Below are positions 47,516 through 61,329 of a stretch of 64,000 bases of DNA, in pieces (within the stretch, counting starts at the first letter, position 1; each line of letters starts with the position of its first letter). The DNA comes from Larix kaempferi (lineage: Eukaryota > Streptophyta > Pinopsida > Pinales > Pinaceae), in assembly GCA_027924585.1 (NCBI GenBank), contig BSBM01000994.1, positions 9,803,001-9,867,000 of the forward strand, written 5' to 3'. The notes under the pieces were generated by a model, which worked only from the letters and a program-made list of their open reading frames with translations, was not told where the DNA came from and did not search any database. Both the position numbers and the translations under genes were made by a program.

Positions 47516-48994
47516 CTAAATACTCCAGTAGCCAGAGGTTCTCTGTTTTTTACGACGATGTTTGTCTCGCCAAGTACCCGTAGCAGGAAGCTTCTCGTAT
47601 CCCAAAGATCCCAAAGAAGGTCTCCAATTGCAAATTTTGGATTCCCACCGAGAAAGTGTGTAATAATTGGTGATAATGAATATGGGAATTAGGATGAATG
47701 CATCCAGAGCAGCATACTCCATCTGACTCTGGCTCAACGGTCGTTTCCCCCAGTTGCTGACCTGGTTAGTTTTGTCTAATGGCATATCCAATAAACCCGA
47801 GGTAAGGCCAGTAAGACCCCTATAATTGTAAACCTCTTGAAAGTCTAAAGCACCTTTCCAAGATTTAAAACAATCCAACGTTCCATACGATTTAAAAAGC
47901 TGTTCCACATCATTTTTCAACGAATAACCCAATTTCAAAATGCGATCAGAACAAAAAACAGGTTTAAGGCATCTGTCCAATTCATGACGCTTCGTGGGAG
48001 ATGATAATTTTATCAAGTCAAATATGAAGACTTTTTTCACGGTTGCAATCTGCAAAATTGAAACAGTATAATCTCTTGGCCCTCTCTCAATCCATTCGCT
48101 ATCTATTCCAACCACGTCAACCTCAGCGAAATGCTTTGCCGCATCAGCGAGTCCATCTTTTGTGTCGACCCAAATCACATTCTCTGCCGAAATAAAGTCT
48201 CCAATATTTGCAGCCCCCATTGGATTGTCAGGAAACTCCAAAAGTTCTTCGAACTGTGCTTCTTTTTGCCACCGATAAGCCCAAAAGTTCACCAAAATTT
48301 CACAAGAATGTCTGCAGATCCCAGCTGCTCTGTCTGCATGACCCATTTCAAGCGTCAGATTGACAAGGAAATCTACAAGCTCAGGTGTCTCATCACGTGT
48401 ACTAGAGTTCTCTGCCGCGCGCCACCACCCTTTCTCAACAAACTTCTTCAATGTAAGTCTCTTATCTTTCTGTCCAATATGGTACCCTTCCTGCATTCTC
48501 GATGTAATTTCCTTATACCTAATTATCTTGGCGTTCAATTCAGGATTCAATCTCATTCCATCCACTAACTCGTCCATTCCAATTCGGAAAGCCTTGCAGA
48601 TTTTGAAAAGGATGCAGGTATTGATATTACCTGATCGAAGTAGTATGGCCCTCACCAATTGAACTGCTAATCTCTTTGCATTTGAATCGTCAACAACCGT
48701 TCTGCTTTTTACCCCATCCAAATTACTGAGAACTGCGCCCAGAATGTGCCATGAGACTCCACAATCTCTAACATCATCCAAACAATACAAGGCATCAAAG
48801 CAATGCATAACATAAGTAAGTGGTCCAGGTAGTGAAACAGTTGGCAAAGCATCTCTTATTAGATGCAAAAGTGACTTGAAGTCCCTGCCTTCTCCGTATT
48901 TTAGATATTGCTTCACATTACAAACGAAAAAGAGAGGCCGCGTCTTCGACAAATCTGAAAATGGATGTAAAATCATGGATTTCCCTGTCGCCAT
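47516..48994 (-). CDS. DEDDy 3'-5' exonuclease, unit 4
   Basis: 492 residues from the ATG at 48992-48994. It differs from units 1-3 by Met214Thr (VNLTLEMGH), in the helical N-terminal half away from the catalytic residues, plus at least one silent change near 48067. TATA box at 49253-49260. Confidence 0.88.
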   Translation of the reverse strand: MATGKSMILHPFSDLSKTRPLFFVCNVKQYLKYGEGRDFKSLLHLIRDALPTVSLPGPLTYVMHCFDALYCLDDVRDCGVSWHILGAVLSNLDGVKSRTVVDDSNAKRLAVQLVRAILLRSGNINTCILFKICKAFRIGMDELVDGMRLNPELNAKIIRYKEITSRMQEGYHIGQKDKRLTLKKFVEKGWWRAAENSSTRDETPELVDFLVNLTLEMGHADRAAGICRHSCEILVNFWAYRWQKEAQFEELLEFPDNPMGAANIGDFISAENVIWVDTKDGLADAAKHFAEVDVVGIDSEWIERGPRDYTVSILQIATVKKVFIFDLIKLSSPTKRHELDRCLKPVFCSDRILKLGYSLKNDVEQLFKSYGTLDCFKSWKGALDFQEVYNYRGLTGLTSGLLDMPLDKTNQVSNWGKRPLSQSQMEYAALDAFILIPIFIITNYYTLSRWESKICNWRPSLGSLGYEKLPATGTWRDKHRRKKQRTSGYWSI

Positions 48995-49315
48995 GCCTTT
49001 CAATAGCCTGGATGTTTTTCTATTAGCTGAATGAATAATAGCTTTAAAGGAACAGAGCAGGACAGACCAGAAAAGATGAATGAATAATAGCTATAAAGGA
49101 ACAAAGCAGGACAGACCAGAATTTCTGAATTTTTTCTTCGACAATGTTTTCGCAGACCAGAATTTCCCTTCTGCACCAGAATTTCCCTTCTTTCTTCGGC
49201 AGAGTAGCAAAGTAGAATTTGTATTCCTGATTTATGTCGTCAGTTCTCTCCGTTTATATAAGATTGATTTAACCAACTGATAACATTTATTTAACCAACC
49301 CCGGGGCTTCCCTTC

Positions 49316-49508
49316 GGCGTGGGATAACTGGCACTCAAATCGCCCCGTTTTTTTGTGGAACTATGCCATGGAACTGTGCTCCCAGGGATTTTGGGTCATT
49401 TTAAGACGACCTAGATCATCGAAATTCCAAAAAAATGACCGGAAGGGGGTGGAACTGTGCCTCTCTGGAAAACCACTCACCGGAGATTTGAGTGCCTCAT
49501 ATCCTTCC
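49316..49508. mobile_element. MITE 1, unit 4
   Basis: Has the 10-bp deletion of units 1-3 and a private ATCATCG in place of ATCGTCG near 49417. Confidence 0.8.
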
Positions 49509-51253
49509 TCTATTTGATTTTTATTTATTAAAATTGGTTTGGGTTACTCTTTCTTATTTTTATTTATTTAAATTTTTTATGATGTATATGAGAATTTTTT
49601 TTTTTTCATTTTTTAATTTAACATTTTGGATACTTTCCCCCCAACCCGGTTGTAGATTAACAGGTTTTACGGAATGTTTGTGTTTTTATTTTTATTTTTA
49701 TTTATTTAATTTTTTTATGGTTTATTAAAATAAAATGATTTTTTTTTTCATTTTTTTTTAAATTAATGTTTTGGACACTTTCCATTCAACCTAGTTGTAA
49801 AAATGAGTTTATCGACACAATTAATTAGATTTTTATATATTTTATTGAGGCGCTCTACAGCTCAGTATGATAGAAATCTTGTAACGTATAAAAATCTTGT
49901 AACGTAAGATTTATCGATCATTAATAAAATGTAAAAAATAATAAATAATAAATATTTTGTTAGAGATTTGATCCTTCTTAAAATTTAGATCTAAGCTGAT
50001 TTAAAAACAGTTAAAAAACTTAGTATAACTTCATCTTACACTTATTCAAGGGTAACATGACCCTTTATAACCATTAACATTAAGTTCTCTAGCTCTCATA
50101 AGTTAATTCCGGTTTGTGATTAACTTTGCAATGTTGCTCACCACCACCGTGGTGGTTATTATTCGAATTACTTTATGACCATGGTTGGTCATGGAATACA
50201 TTCTCATGTTACCTAAATTCTTTTTAATCTATTTATGAGTGGCCCACACTTGCATTTCCCCACCCGTAAGGTAAATAACATACCTTTGGTTCTCTAAGTG
50301 GAGTACCTTGCATTCTACATTAATATCTTAACACTGAACTATAAATCAAAGGCAATACCTTGCTTGTACTTAAGGGTCGTGCTATCACTTGGTTGTAAAC
50401 ATTATTGGTTGTAGGTATTATTATACCATGCATACTATACTCATATGGTAAAGACTCATTGGGTATTGTTAATAGTTAAAACAAAGTATCAAAAGTTAGC
50501 TTTGTTGTGGTCTTTAATGTTGACTGGATGTATTCTCTATGACCTAGGGGATCCTATATATTTTTAACTTTCAGTGTAATTAAACCACCTGCCACCATGG
50601 ATTCTTTGGTGGAGGTTTTGTCTAAGCCCGTTATTTTGTTATGTTGATTCACATGGTTCCAACTCCATGTAATTGGTCCACCAGTGTGGGTATAGACAAT
50701 GTGCATGGAGGAGAGGGTACCTGCAGGTGGATGTGGGATTGACTTGTATTTCTGAGTTGGAGGATTCACTATTGATTTTAATGTTATCATTAACCACCCA
50801 ATGACAACCCTATAAAGAATATCATGTCAAGAGTAAAGTTTGATATTGGTCACCAATTTGACTGAGGCTTTCAGTTACATTACTTTGTTTTCGAGTTGAT
50901 ACTCTTGGCATTTGGTACCAATGCCAAGAACCTTCCTTGGCTATGGTTCATACCTATTTTGATTTGGCCTATCCATCCATGGAAGATTTGGATTTACTAT
51001 AGACATGGTTAATTGTTAATAGTAGTCTTCCTTTGATATGGCTCTTGACACACTTTCCCGTAGTTAGTTTGGAACCTACCTCACTCCATAGATAAATTGA
51101 TTGATTTGTGTGTTCTGTACTCACACTCTGAAATGTTTTGGTGAATAATTAGGGTTTACGTGACAGTTTATGTAATTGTTTAAGTTTGGTTTACATCAAT
51201 TAAATAATGGGTCCCTACTTTTCGTACGAGGGAATCCATCATTTCTCTTGCAA

Positions 51254-51530
51254 GGTGTGGGATAACTGGCACTCAAATCGCCCTGCTTTTCCGACAACTT
51301 GTTCCCTAGATTTGGTTATAAAAACCGACGGAATTGTAGTTCCACCCCATTTACTGCAGAACTATGCCATGAAACTGTGTTGCTATGGGTTTTGGCCCAT
51401 TTTAAGATGACCCAGATCGTCGAAATTCCCAAAAAATAACCAGAAGAGGTGGAACTGTGCCTCGCCGAAAAATTTTCCATCGCGGGTCACCGGAATACCT
51501 GGGCAATCCGAGTGCCAGTTATCACACGCC
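51254..51530. mobile_element. MITE 2 (MULE-type), unit 4
   Basis: 277 bp, intact TIRs, CTCTTGCAA at 51245-51253 and 51531-51539. Confidence 0.9.
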
Positions 51531-53121
51531 CTCTTGCAACAATGGTGCCACCATGGTACTGGCTAAGCTCATGCATACATGTCTAAATATTGTATTTTAA
51601 TTACTAATAAGCACATGTATATTTAAGTATGTGGTTTGGGTCTTTAACATGGTCTTTTTAACTCGCATTTTCTTTCTATCTTCGCAAGTGGAGATGTTTA
51701 TTGTTCAGGGTCTTGGAAATCCTTCCTGAACTTGACCACGGTCGCCTCCACATAGGTATTTAGTTTATAATTACATTCACTATCTTATTTAATACCAATT
51801 TTATTACCAAATGTTTTCAATGACTCATATCTCTTATTGTTTGGGTGTATGTCAATGGTAGCGTGCTCAACTTAGGCTCCCGTGTCGTGGCAGTCCTAGC
51901 CTAGGTGTATGGGTTCTATTTACAAGCTTATTGGTTAGGCATTTTGCTCTGTTGGTTTAAAATTTTCCTTTAGTTTTTCGACCATACAATTGTTACTATT
52001 GTGGTAACATTTTAGAGCATGAACATTCTATGACAAGAGCATCAACCTACATAAGGAGACTATTTCGAACCCATCTCAACTGGTTGTCACTGGATTCACT
52101 GGATCCTGGTTATGTTGAACATTATTTATGCGTTTAGTTAAACGGTTTTTCCATACACTATGATGGTTATTACACTCACTATTCCATCTCGTATGAGAGT
52201 GATTAAATTTTTATTTATGCTTAGTATTGATCAACGGTATCAATTTTTTCATGTGCATGGATAGTCTTTAACATTCAATGATCTTTGACAAAGTTAATCA
52301 TGAATTTTCTACCATTTATTGCTTATTGTACTATAGATAGTTTGTTACATTACATAGTGTAGTTATCGACCTGGGTTAATCTCGGTGCTTGCATACTAGT
52401 GTATATCCATAGTAACTGCTTGATTTCTTTGAGGTTCTTTTATTTAAAGGAATTATCCTTTTTGTTACTAGTTAGAGCCACATGACCTAGTTTCATCCAT
52501 ACCCTTGCTCATTTGGCTCAATGTAAAAGTTGAATAGATTTAAAACTTTTCTTCTCTATAAACGTATTTGTTTTTATTGTTTTCAGTGATTTTATTTTGT
52601 AATATAGTTTACAAGCAATGTGAATTGGGTTATATCTATACCCTAACTCGGTAGCTTAGACTTAAATGTTTGTTGAACTATATATATACATATGTGTTGT
52701 TTATATATTTAGGTAGGCCTAGGGCCTAGGAAAATAGTAATATCCTTGTTATTTCCCTATGTCTTCGTGTGTATATATATATATATGGCTCATCGCATTT
52801 CTCTGTTGCTATTGTAAACTAGCAAATTAGCTAAAGCTTTTACAATTTATCCTGCAAATGGTGAAGTATTATCTATAGAATTTATGACCTATTTTGAAGC
52901 AACATTAAAAGCTATATAAATATAAAATAACTTCATAAGTTGTATACTGAAACTGTTTAGCAACAATAGATGAAGTGGAAACAATAATAACACACACATA
53001 CACACAATTTGTATATTTAACTTGCATAACAAAATAACTTGGACCCAAGAAGTAACTTCAACAATTTAGTTTGTAGAATAAAACTAGCTCAATATTTAAC
53101 TTGTAGTTCAAAGCAACTAGC

Positions 53122-53350
53122 CATCACCCTTTCTCAGTAAAGTTCTTCAATGTAATTCTCTTCCCTTCCCAATCATAGCATGGATCTTTCAAGAAAAGTT
53201 CCTCTAACTTCATGTTCAATTTAGGATTCAAGATAATTCCATCCTTTAACTCGTCCTTTCCGATTTTGAAATCCCTGCAGATTTTGAGAAGGTTGGAAGA
53301 TTGATATTAGGTTATCAAAGTAATATGGTTATCATCATTTTAATTGTTGT
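53122..53350 (-). pseudogene. Exonuclease fragment B, unit 4
   Basis: Same in-frame stop. The unit 5 counterpart lies beyond the window end. Confidence 0.8.
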
Positions 53351-53705
53351 GGAAAAAATTACAGAAGTGTGCATCACTCCACTTGGTAAGGGGATAGGAC
53401 TTGTAGGTTGTAGCAAGGCCTCAGTCCTTGGAGCCCCTGTTGGTGTGTGGTTGTACTTAAAATGATCCTACAAGAGATTGTTAGTGGAATTCACATAAAA
53501 GAAATAAAAATTAAACAAAATACAACAAAAGGAAATGGGCGGAGAATGCAAACTCCAACAACAATCAAATGTATGCAAAACCACTTTATATTGCCCAATA
53601 GTCAAGCTGTAAAACACCCAGGAGGCGTGGGCTTCAAGGGAAGCCAACAATATCCCTTAGGGAGGTCTTTCTTGTCCAAAATATATGCTAAGTGGGTGAT
53701 AGAAC

Positions 53706-54312
53706 TGTTAGTTTTTTAGAGTTTTCAATCTGATCTAGGATCTTAACTGAGAGAATAACATGTACAACATATCTACAGCATATCAATCATGGACACAATA
53801 ATGCAAGCACACAAGAGACACAGTGTTTCACCGAGGAAAACCAAGAAGGTGAAAAACCTCGCAACTTCTTAGAGATAGATAGAGCAATGATACAACCAAA
53901 GTACAAGAGATAGGCTTCTCCTAGCAGATGATCCTCCTCCTCACAAGTGCGCCACTTTTCAAGAGAGATAGAAGTGAGTAATGAGTGATCAAATAGAGAT
54001 CTCCCGATCTCTATTTATACTTTTCCTGTCCTTCCCAATAAACTAATGGGGCCGACTTGTCTAGCTTAGCCTAACAACCCATGGTTAACTTAATCTGGGC
54101 CGACCCCACACTTGGTGGTCTAATAACCCATTTACCCACATGACTCATACAGGGCCGACCCCATCAAGGTGGTCTAATAACCCATCAAGTATAAGTTACG
54201 ACACTTATAATATAAATGACGACACTTCCGTATAGAGGAATAATAACATCTCTATAGGGATAAAAACACTTCCGTATAGAGTAATAAGAACATCTCTATA
54301 GGAATACATCTC
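53706..54312 (-). mobile_element. LTR-like remnant, unit 4
   Basis: Same as unit 3, including AAACTAATGG near 54044. Confidence 0.55.
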
Positions 54313-55207
54313 TAAAGTGCAGGATTATTTGGAGGGTCATTTGCTAGTTGATTGATTATGAGAAGTTCATTTGTAACATTGTTTTTCTTTTGCATAATAA
54401 TATTTCCTCCAGTAGCTATTTGGTTGGGGCCATGGAGTGTTTCCCTCTTCGAAGATTTAAACCACATAAAAACCAGGATTGTTGATCTATGATTTGTTTG
54501 TGTGAACGATTGCTCAAAGTGTTCAATGTTTTGGAAATATCATGTGATAGTCGAACAATATGTCTATAAAGCATACATCTTCTTTCTTCTTCCATTATCA
54601 ACTTGTTCACTATTTTGAGTGAAATCCTCCCAACTCCAAAAGCAACTAAACCCTCATCAAACAAAAAAACATACAACCCACAATTTATAGCTTCAAACTT
54701 ATTCCTTAATCCACATACCTGTATATCTCCATCTTACCTTATGATCATATAGGAATCACCATTTAAAAATTGTTGTTATTCATGTGTATACTTTTCCTCT
54801 TGAACCATTTAATCTTTAACAATTTCTTGGTTGCGCTGTGTGCCCATGCTATATACAACATCAAATGGAAATTTTCCACATCCAAATATCTGGACTTCTC
54901 ATTTTGCACTTTCTTGCTGTGCAGATGTCAATTTAACATACTTTCCATTTCATTCTTCTTCATAAATTTATAAGGCAGATAGCTTCCTTTCCCATCTTAT
55001 CCACTTGTCAATACATTGTCTAACAATCATCTTAGTTATAAAGTCTACTAGCTTCAACACTTTATTCAACTAATACCTCATACCTTTCTGTTGTAGATTC
55101 CTGTTCAAATTTATGACTGTCTATTGGGTCGTCATTGCCTCAGGTCTACTGGCATATTCTAGAAATTCTTGATAGTCTCCCTTACTTATATCTCTTAACT
55201 AGCTTCC

Positions 55208-57356
55208 ACTTGAATATTGAAAGAATTAAGCTCAAAATAGAAAACAATTTGTATTACTTCACACAACTAAACAGAGATACAATACGTAAATAAATAGTTG
55301 GAGTTAGATCCAACTTATTCCACTTCTTGTGGGAGAAGTTGAGAAAATATCTCAACTTCCTCCAGCTACCCCCAACCTAATCCCTAAACTCTAGGAATCC
55401 CTAATGAGTCATTATTATCTAACTGCCCCCCTTAATGACTACATTACACAACATAACAAAAGGTTACAACACAAACTGTCTGATTGATCCTCATACGCAG
55501 TTACACCCATTTCTGAACTTCATAGATATGCTCTTTCTCTTCATCATCTTCGAGCTACCAATTCATCCAGCATAAATAAAATTGCTTCCGACCATCTTTG
55601 AAGCATTTGTAGGATCAAAGATTCTAAACTACCCCGAAGAATAGTCTCGATACTGAAACATTCAGTAATCAATCTTACAAAATGACATTTTTTACACTCA
55701 ACAATACAAAGATAACACGAAACTGATGATCTTGGAGCACCGAAATACAACAAGAATCAAAAGTTTTTACAATATATTTCTAACATACATAAACAATAAC
55801 TCTATTCTAGAACAGCTTGAGAGGTTCATCATCACTGGATGAATATTCTTGCATAGCACCTAGTGAGTCCTCAGCTATGTAAGCTGATTCTTTCAGTTTG
55901 CCATTTAAAAGATCACTAGCACGAGTTTTGCAATTCAGTGCTGTATGTCCACGTCTTCGACAGTAGAAGCATTCAATGTTTTTATTTGTTCTTCCCTTGG
56001 AGTATAGTGCAATTTCAGAATTTGAACTGACTTCCAAGTCACCTTCCTTCATCCTCTTTTCTTCTGCTAAGAGTGCTGAAATCATGTCTTCCAGAGTTCG
56101 AGAGGGCATTTGTGTTAAAGTAAAAATAGCATTGTCATATTTTAGAGACAAACTATTCAGCAAGATTGCTTTTGCATCATCGTCATCGACTTTACAATTA
56201 ATATCTGCCAATTGTGCTAACAAAGACTTTAGATCATTTATGTGAGAAGACAATGATACTTCATCATGCATTTTTAACTTGAATAGCTGTAACTTTAATG
56301 AAAACTTGGCATTTATAGCCTTTTCCCCAAATATTGTACTCAATTGTACCCACATTTCTTCAGAAGATTTTTCCAAATCTAATAGATGTAGTTGAGAATC
56401 TGCAAGAGATAATCCAAGAATGGACTTGGCTCTATCCTCTCTTTTCTCCCATTCAATTAATTGCTTGGGATCTGTAGGTGCCTTCTCTGTTCCTTTTACT
56501 ATTCCCCATAAGTTCTTATGCATCATTTGAAGTTGTACCTTTACTTTCCAAGTATGGAAATTAAAACCATTAAATTTTTCCAATGCAATGTTTTCCATAT
56601 CAGCACAGATTTAAATAAAAAATGAATACCTCTGCAAATGACAGCGTTCCTTCCTTGACAGCAAAATGGAAAATGAATACCTCTGCAAATGACAGCTTTC
56701 CTTCCTCTGGCAGCGTCCCTTTCAGATGTTAATTCATGGACAGATTACAGGTTATATGCTATAAATCTTCTATTGCAGCAGCGAAACCCAGCAGTAGTGA
56801 ATCTATAGATCCCTGGTAATTGCAAGCTTGGTGACCCAACACCCTTGGCGACCCAACAGCAACGCAATTTCAGCTTGGCGATCCAGAAGCCGTAAATTCA
56901 GCTTTTCTCACGGTAATTTCACTTAGCGATTCAGCTTGGCGACCCAACAAATCGAAATTTCAGCTTTCTAGTGGCCCCCTTCTCTTCACGCACCAGCTGT
57001 CTGTTATCTCTCCGACACGCACTGCTACCTTTGCACAAACGGATAATGAATTAACCTTCTTACGCCTGCACAGCAGATGGCTTCACAGATCTGCCTCCAG
57101 AGCTCAGCCGGACATTAGTGATCCTTGGCTCTGATACCAACTTGAAGATTGAAAGAATTAAGCTCAAAACAGAAAACAGTTTGTATTACTTCACACAACT
57201 AAACAGAGATACAATACGTAAATAAATAGTTGGAGTTAGATCCAACTTATTCCACTTCTTGTGGGAGAAGTTGAGAAAATATCTCAACTTCCTCCAGCTA
57301 CCCCAAACCTAATCCCTAAACTCTAGGAATCCCTAATGAGTCATTATTATCTAACT
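55208..57356 (-). mobile_element. Gag-only Copia element, unit 5
   Basis: LTRs 55208-55424 and 57140-57356, with CTTCC at 55203-55207 and 57357-57361. Several private substitutions occur in the tail between gag and the 3' LTR (near 55485, 55543, 55762). Confidence 0.9.
55807..56598 (-). CDS. Copia-type Gag, unit 5
   Basis: Intact 263-residue frame identical in protein to units 1, 2 and 4, although this copy's non-coding flanks have private changes. Confidence 0.9.
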   Translation of the reverse strand: MENIALEKFNGFNFHTWKVKVQLQMMHKNLWGIVKGTEKAPTDPKQLIEWEKREDRAKSILGLSLADSQLHLLDLEKSSEEMWVQLSTIFGEKAINAKFSLKLQLFKLKMHDEVSLSSHINDLKSLLAQLADINCKVDDDDAKAILLNSLSLKYDNAIFTLTQMPSRTLEDMISALLAEEKRMKEGDLEVSSNSEIALYSKGRTNKNIECFYCRRRGHTALNCKTRASDLLNGKLKESAYIAEDSLGAMQEYSSSDDEPLKLF

Positions 57357-57361
57357 CTTCC

Positions 57362-58502
57362 AAATCCATAGACTTGTATATGCTGCTCCATGATCTTGAA
57401 ATAAGGACCAATATGCTCCTGGCTATCATCACTTCAGCACTGCTTTAATGTATCATTACAATTCCATCTTTGGTATTGTCTTCATGAGAAATCCTGTATC
57501 CTCCTTTATGACAGCTTCTTGTGATTGTCCATGTTCACTCTCTTCAAAACCTACAATTAGTTTGAAAACCACGAGAGTCCTTCGTTTCGGTTGATGCTTC
57601 TAGCATCACTCCTCTATGTTGGTTTGAATTCTCCCAATACCCTATGAGATTCTCATAACGTCTCTCATCATCATCCGCTTCTCCAAGCATCATCTCTTGT
57701 TTTGGTTCACATATGTGAACTCCTATTTCTTCTTTCAAGGACCTCTGTTCATACTCCGATCTACTGAGTTCTTCTTCTCTCTTCATCTAGACACTCAATA
57801 TGTGCCTCAACTTCCTCTCATACAAATGCTTGACATGCCACTTGACCTTCTTCTTCAACTTCTATCCACGTCTATAGTCTTCTTCAATTCTTTGATGTGT
57901 TAGATTCATAATATCACCGAGTTTCTCTTTAAACTCAGCTATATCTATGCCAAATTCCTCATCACTCAACTTCCTGTGGCTTCTTTTCTCTGAACCCTTC
58001 ACCTGACTATCAATAGTCATCATCATGTTTGCTTCTGATAATTCTACCTAGCACTTCCTCTTGTTGGAACTGCTATCCACAAGACAATTCTACCCATAAT
58101 CACAACACTGGAATTGCCTCGACAACTTCTACCCAAACTCAATTGGAAGTTGATCTCTTTCTCTCTTTCTATTGCAGCTTCTCTGCTATAAGCGTTTCTT
58201 GCCACAAATCTTCTTTCACTATCTATTTGTTGCTAGCTATACAAACAACAATTATTGAAACTAGAGCTAAAGTATAAAAATATATTCACCTACCAGACCT
58301 CACCAGATCTGTCCCCTAATAACTTATGTGCTCTCAGCTACTATTGTGCTACTGCTACAGAGTCTTCTTTCTTGAGATCGTGCTTTAAATTTGTACCTCA
58401 CCATTCTTAAAGATGCAGGATTTTCCCGCTCTAATACCAATTGATGCAAGGGTGCTCAAACCATGCTTGTGTTGCACAGCTATGATACCACTTTATAGAA
58501 AC
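57362..58502 (-). mobile_element. Decayed retroelement region, unit 5
   Basis: PBS-like motifs at 58428-58439 and 58479-58490; otherwise like unit 4. Confidence 0.5.
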
Positions 58503-60025
58503 ATAACTCTTGTAAGCCCTTTGGGCCCTCCATGAACCCTGTTACAGGAATGTTTCCACAACCCATGAGCTGTAAAAGCTCTAAGTCTTGTAATTGTTAC
58601 AGGGATTATATTTTTTGTAATTGGAATTGAACATAATCATTACCAGAAATGCGTTGAAGTGGGTTTTGTAAACCGACACTCCATTCCTGTTCCATTCAAT
58701 GGTGGACACAAGTCTACTAACTTCAGAGCTCCCTTCTCTATTATCAGTATATAGATCAAATGGACATTTCAATCCCCAATGATCTAATCTCTCGCCAAAA
58801 CATCAAACACTCAAATGATCTCACATAACAGAGATTAGGCACAAATATTTTGCACACATTTAATGATTCTCCATTGGATCTCTATCCACGTTGACCTATC
58901 AAACTGAAGGCCTTCAAAATGCCACCACCAGTGATTGCACCAGCGCCCTACTTTCACAATCAGTTCCAATTTAAACTTTAATATGGAAAAAAACGAATTT
59001 ACTTACATTCCTTCGTTTTATATATTACAATCATAAAATTGAATCGACTTCCTTGAAGGAGAAACAAAATTTCCTATAGGTCAATTCTTTCCAAACTTAA
59101 ACACAGAATTGAAATACAATTCATAGTACCTTTTACTAGACTGTGTCTCAACCTTGGATCATGACTTTTAAAGCTACCATAATTTCGCTTGGTAATTCAG
59201 CCCAATCCCTTGTCAACTGCTCGTTGAGTTCAGGTTCGGTCCCAATCTTACTTGGAATACCGTGCTAGACACCATTCGGGCCCCAATTTCACTTGTATGA
59301 CGAGCCGGGCATAAACCAAAATCATGCACAGAGATTTCAATTCTCAACTAACATTAATACTCAGAGTCGAATATGGAGGAAAATAACAATAAATGGATTC
59401 TGCAATATATCCATATACTCATTGAAGAACTATTCAAACATATTAACAGATATAAAATAATCTTCTGAAAAATAATTAATACATTTTTTTATGCTCCATG
59501 GTTTTAATTCACAATCACACCAACCTCGGATCGAATCCCAGAGCCTCCACGCCTGATTCAAGACTGCAGCTTCAGCTTAGCTCAGGTCTCCTCTCCCTTC
59601 TGCTCTCGTCTCTCCTCTGCTGTATTTATCGTTGTGGGATAGCCAAAGCTTCAAGCAGCAGAAGCTTCAAGGGGTAAGGCGTAAATGCAATGAGTAATAC
59701 GAGGTGTAAATGCAGTAAATGCAATGGGTACACGGAAGTCTGTACAACACACTCGTCACTTGGCACTCCCTTGGCATTATGGACTTCAATCAAATTATGG
59801 ACTTCAATCAAATCAATAATATTTGCAACTAGGTAAAGTTATAATTATGGTTATAGTTATTATAAGTTTATTTTTTGTTTTTTCTTAATTATTTTAATGG
59901 TGGCAATGATAAAAATGGCGTCAATACAATTTTTTCAAAAAATATCACTAAATATAACTTTTATACAACTTTATAAAACTAGGATATTGATACCAATTAA
60001 TAGATAAACCTAGAATATATAGTCT

Positions 60026-60288
60026 CTGCCTAAGACACAACTAATAAACCCGAGGTAAAGCAACTAAAACCCATATAAATGTAAATGTTTTGAAAGTCTA
60101 AAGCACCTTTCCAAGATTTACAACAATCCAACGTTCCATAGGAATAAAAAAGCTTCTCCACATCATTGTGGAGCGAATAACCCAATTTCAAAATGCAATC
60201 AGAACAAAAAAACAGGTTTAAGGCACCTGTCCAATGCATCACTTTCTTTCAGTGGGAGATGATAATTTTATCATGTCAAAAATGAATC
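60026..60288 (-). pseudogene. Exonuclease fragment A, unit 5
   Basis: Same broken fragment and the same CAACTAAAACCC change as in unit 4. Confidence 0.85.
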
Positions 60289-61329
60289 ACTCTCACCACT
60301 ATGCATGCATTCTTATTTTTATTTTTTACTTCTTATAGGATAGACCGAAACTTTCCATCCAGTCTCAGGCTCTATTGATACATGCATTTTTTATTTTTAT
60401 TTTTTTTATGAGATAGACTAACACTTCTTCAGCATGACTGTAAAAATGTGCCTTCTCCACCCAATCAAACATTAAATCTCAACACACAAAGTAATGCATG
60501 ATTATCTACAAATTAAAAACAGTGATCTACAGTGGTGGAAGTTGAACGCAATAATAACAGTGATCTACAGTGGTGGAAGTTGAACACGATAATAGGGAAT
60601 CAAGCAAGTGGCTCAATCTACGTATACACAAGAAATGGAAAGTGCAGAACCTAAGAATTTAGGATGCGACTATGATAATCAAAACAATAACTTGATATGC
60701 AAGAATGATATTTACACAGAACACTATATACGATGGCAGATTGTGTCAATATACTCAAATACAAGAAGTATTTTAATCTACAAAATGAGAGATGTGTAGG
60801 TTCTTTTTGTAATCAGTTAACAAGCTAACTCAAATTTAGAGAGTAAAACTAGAAATGATATACACGAATGGCAAACACATCAAATTACAGGATGAAAATT
60901 ATGTAACTCACATGCACACTATGTAGTCTGCGTAGCACACCAAACCAAAAGGTAATTTAATATTTGCAATGAATAAACAAAGATAGAACCAATAATAAAC
61001 AAGCAAAGTATGAAATTGCAGGTCTACGAAAACACACACAACAAATAAATTAGACAAGTTATAAACATTAATGAAGTGATTACAAGAGAAGAAGAACGGA
61101 ACCAGACAAGGTTGGGCCCAGTCCCCAGTAGTTTGTTTGAAGACGCTCCAAAATAAACTCATAACCAGTCTCAAAATTACAGGGTTCACATCATCAACAT
61201 GATAACAGGATCAGACTTGCAAATGATATATTATGAACTCCAAAGTAACAACGATCTCAAAATTCAGATGATCGAACCCAAATAATCAAAATAAAACTAA
61301 AAATAAGATTCGGCATAAATCGATGGAAT

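Larger units (their letters stand above)
41389..55202. repeat. Tandem macro-unit, copy 4 (mosaic)
   Basis: 13814 bp, the longest complete copy. It shares with unit 5 a 16-bp segment near 45941 and CCGGGG near 49302, plus a coding change in the exonuclease. In the MITE near 49485 it carries the 10-bp deletion seen in units 1-3 but absent from unit 5. Confidence 0.95.
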
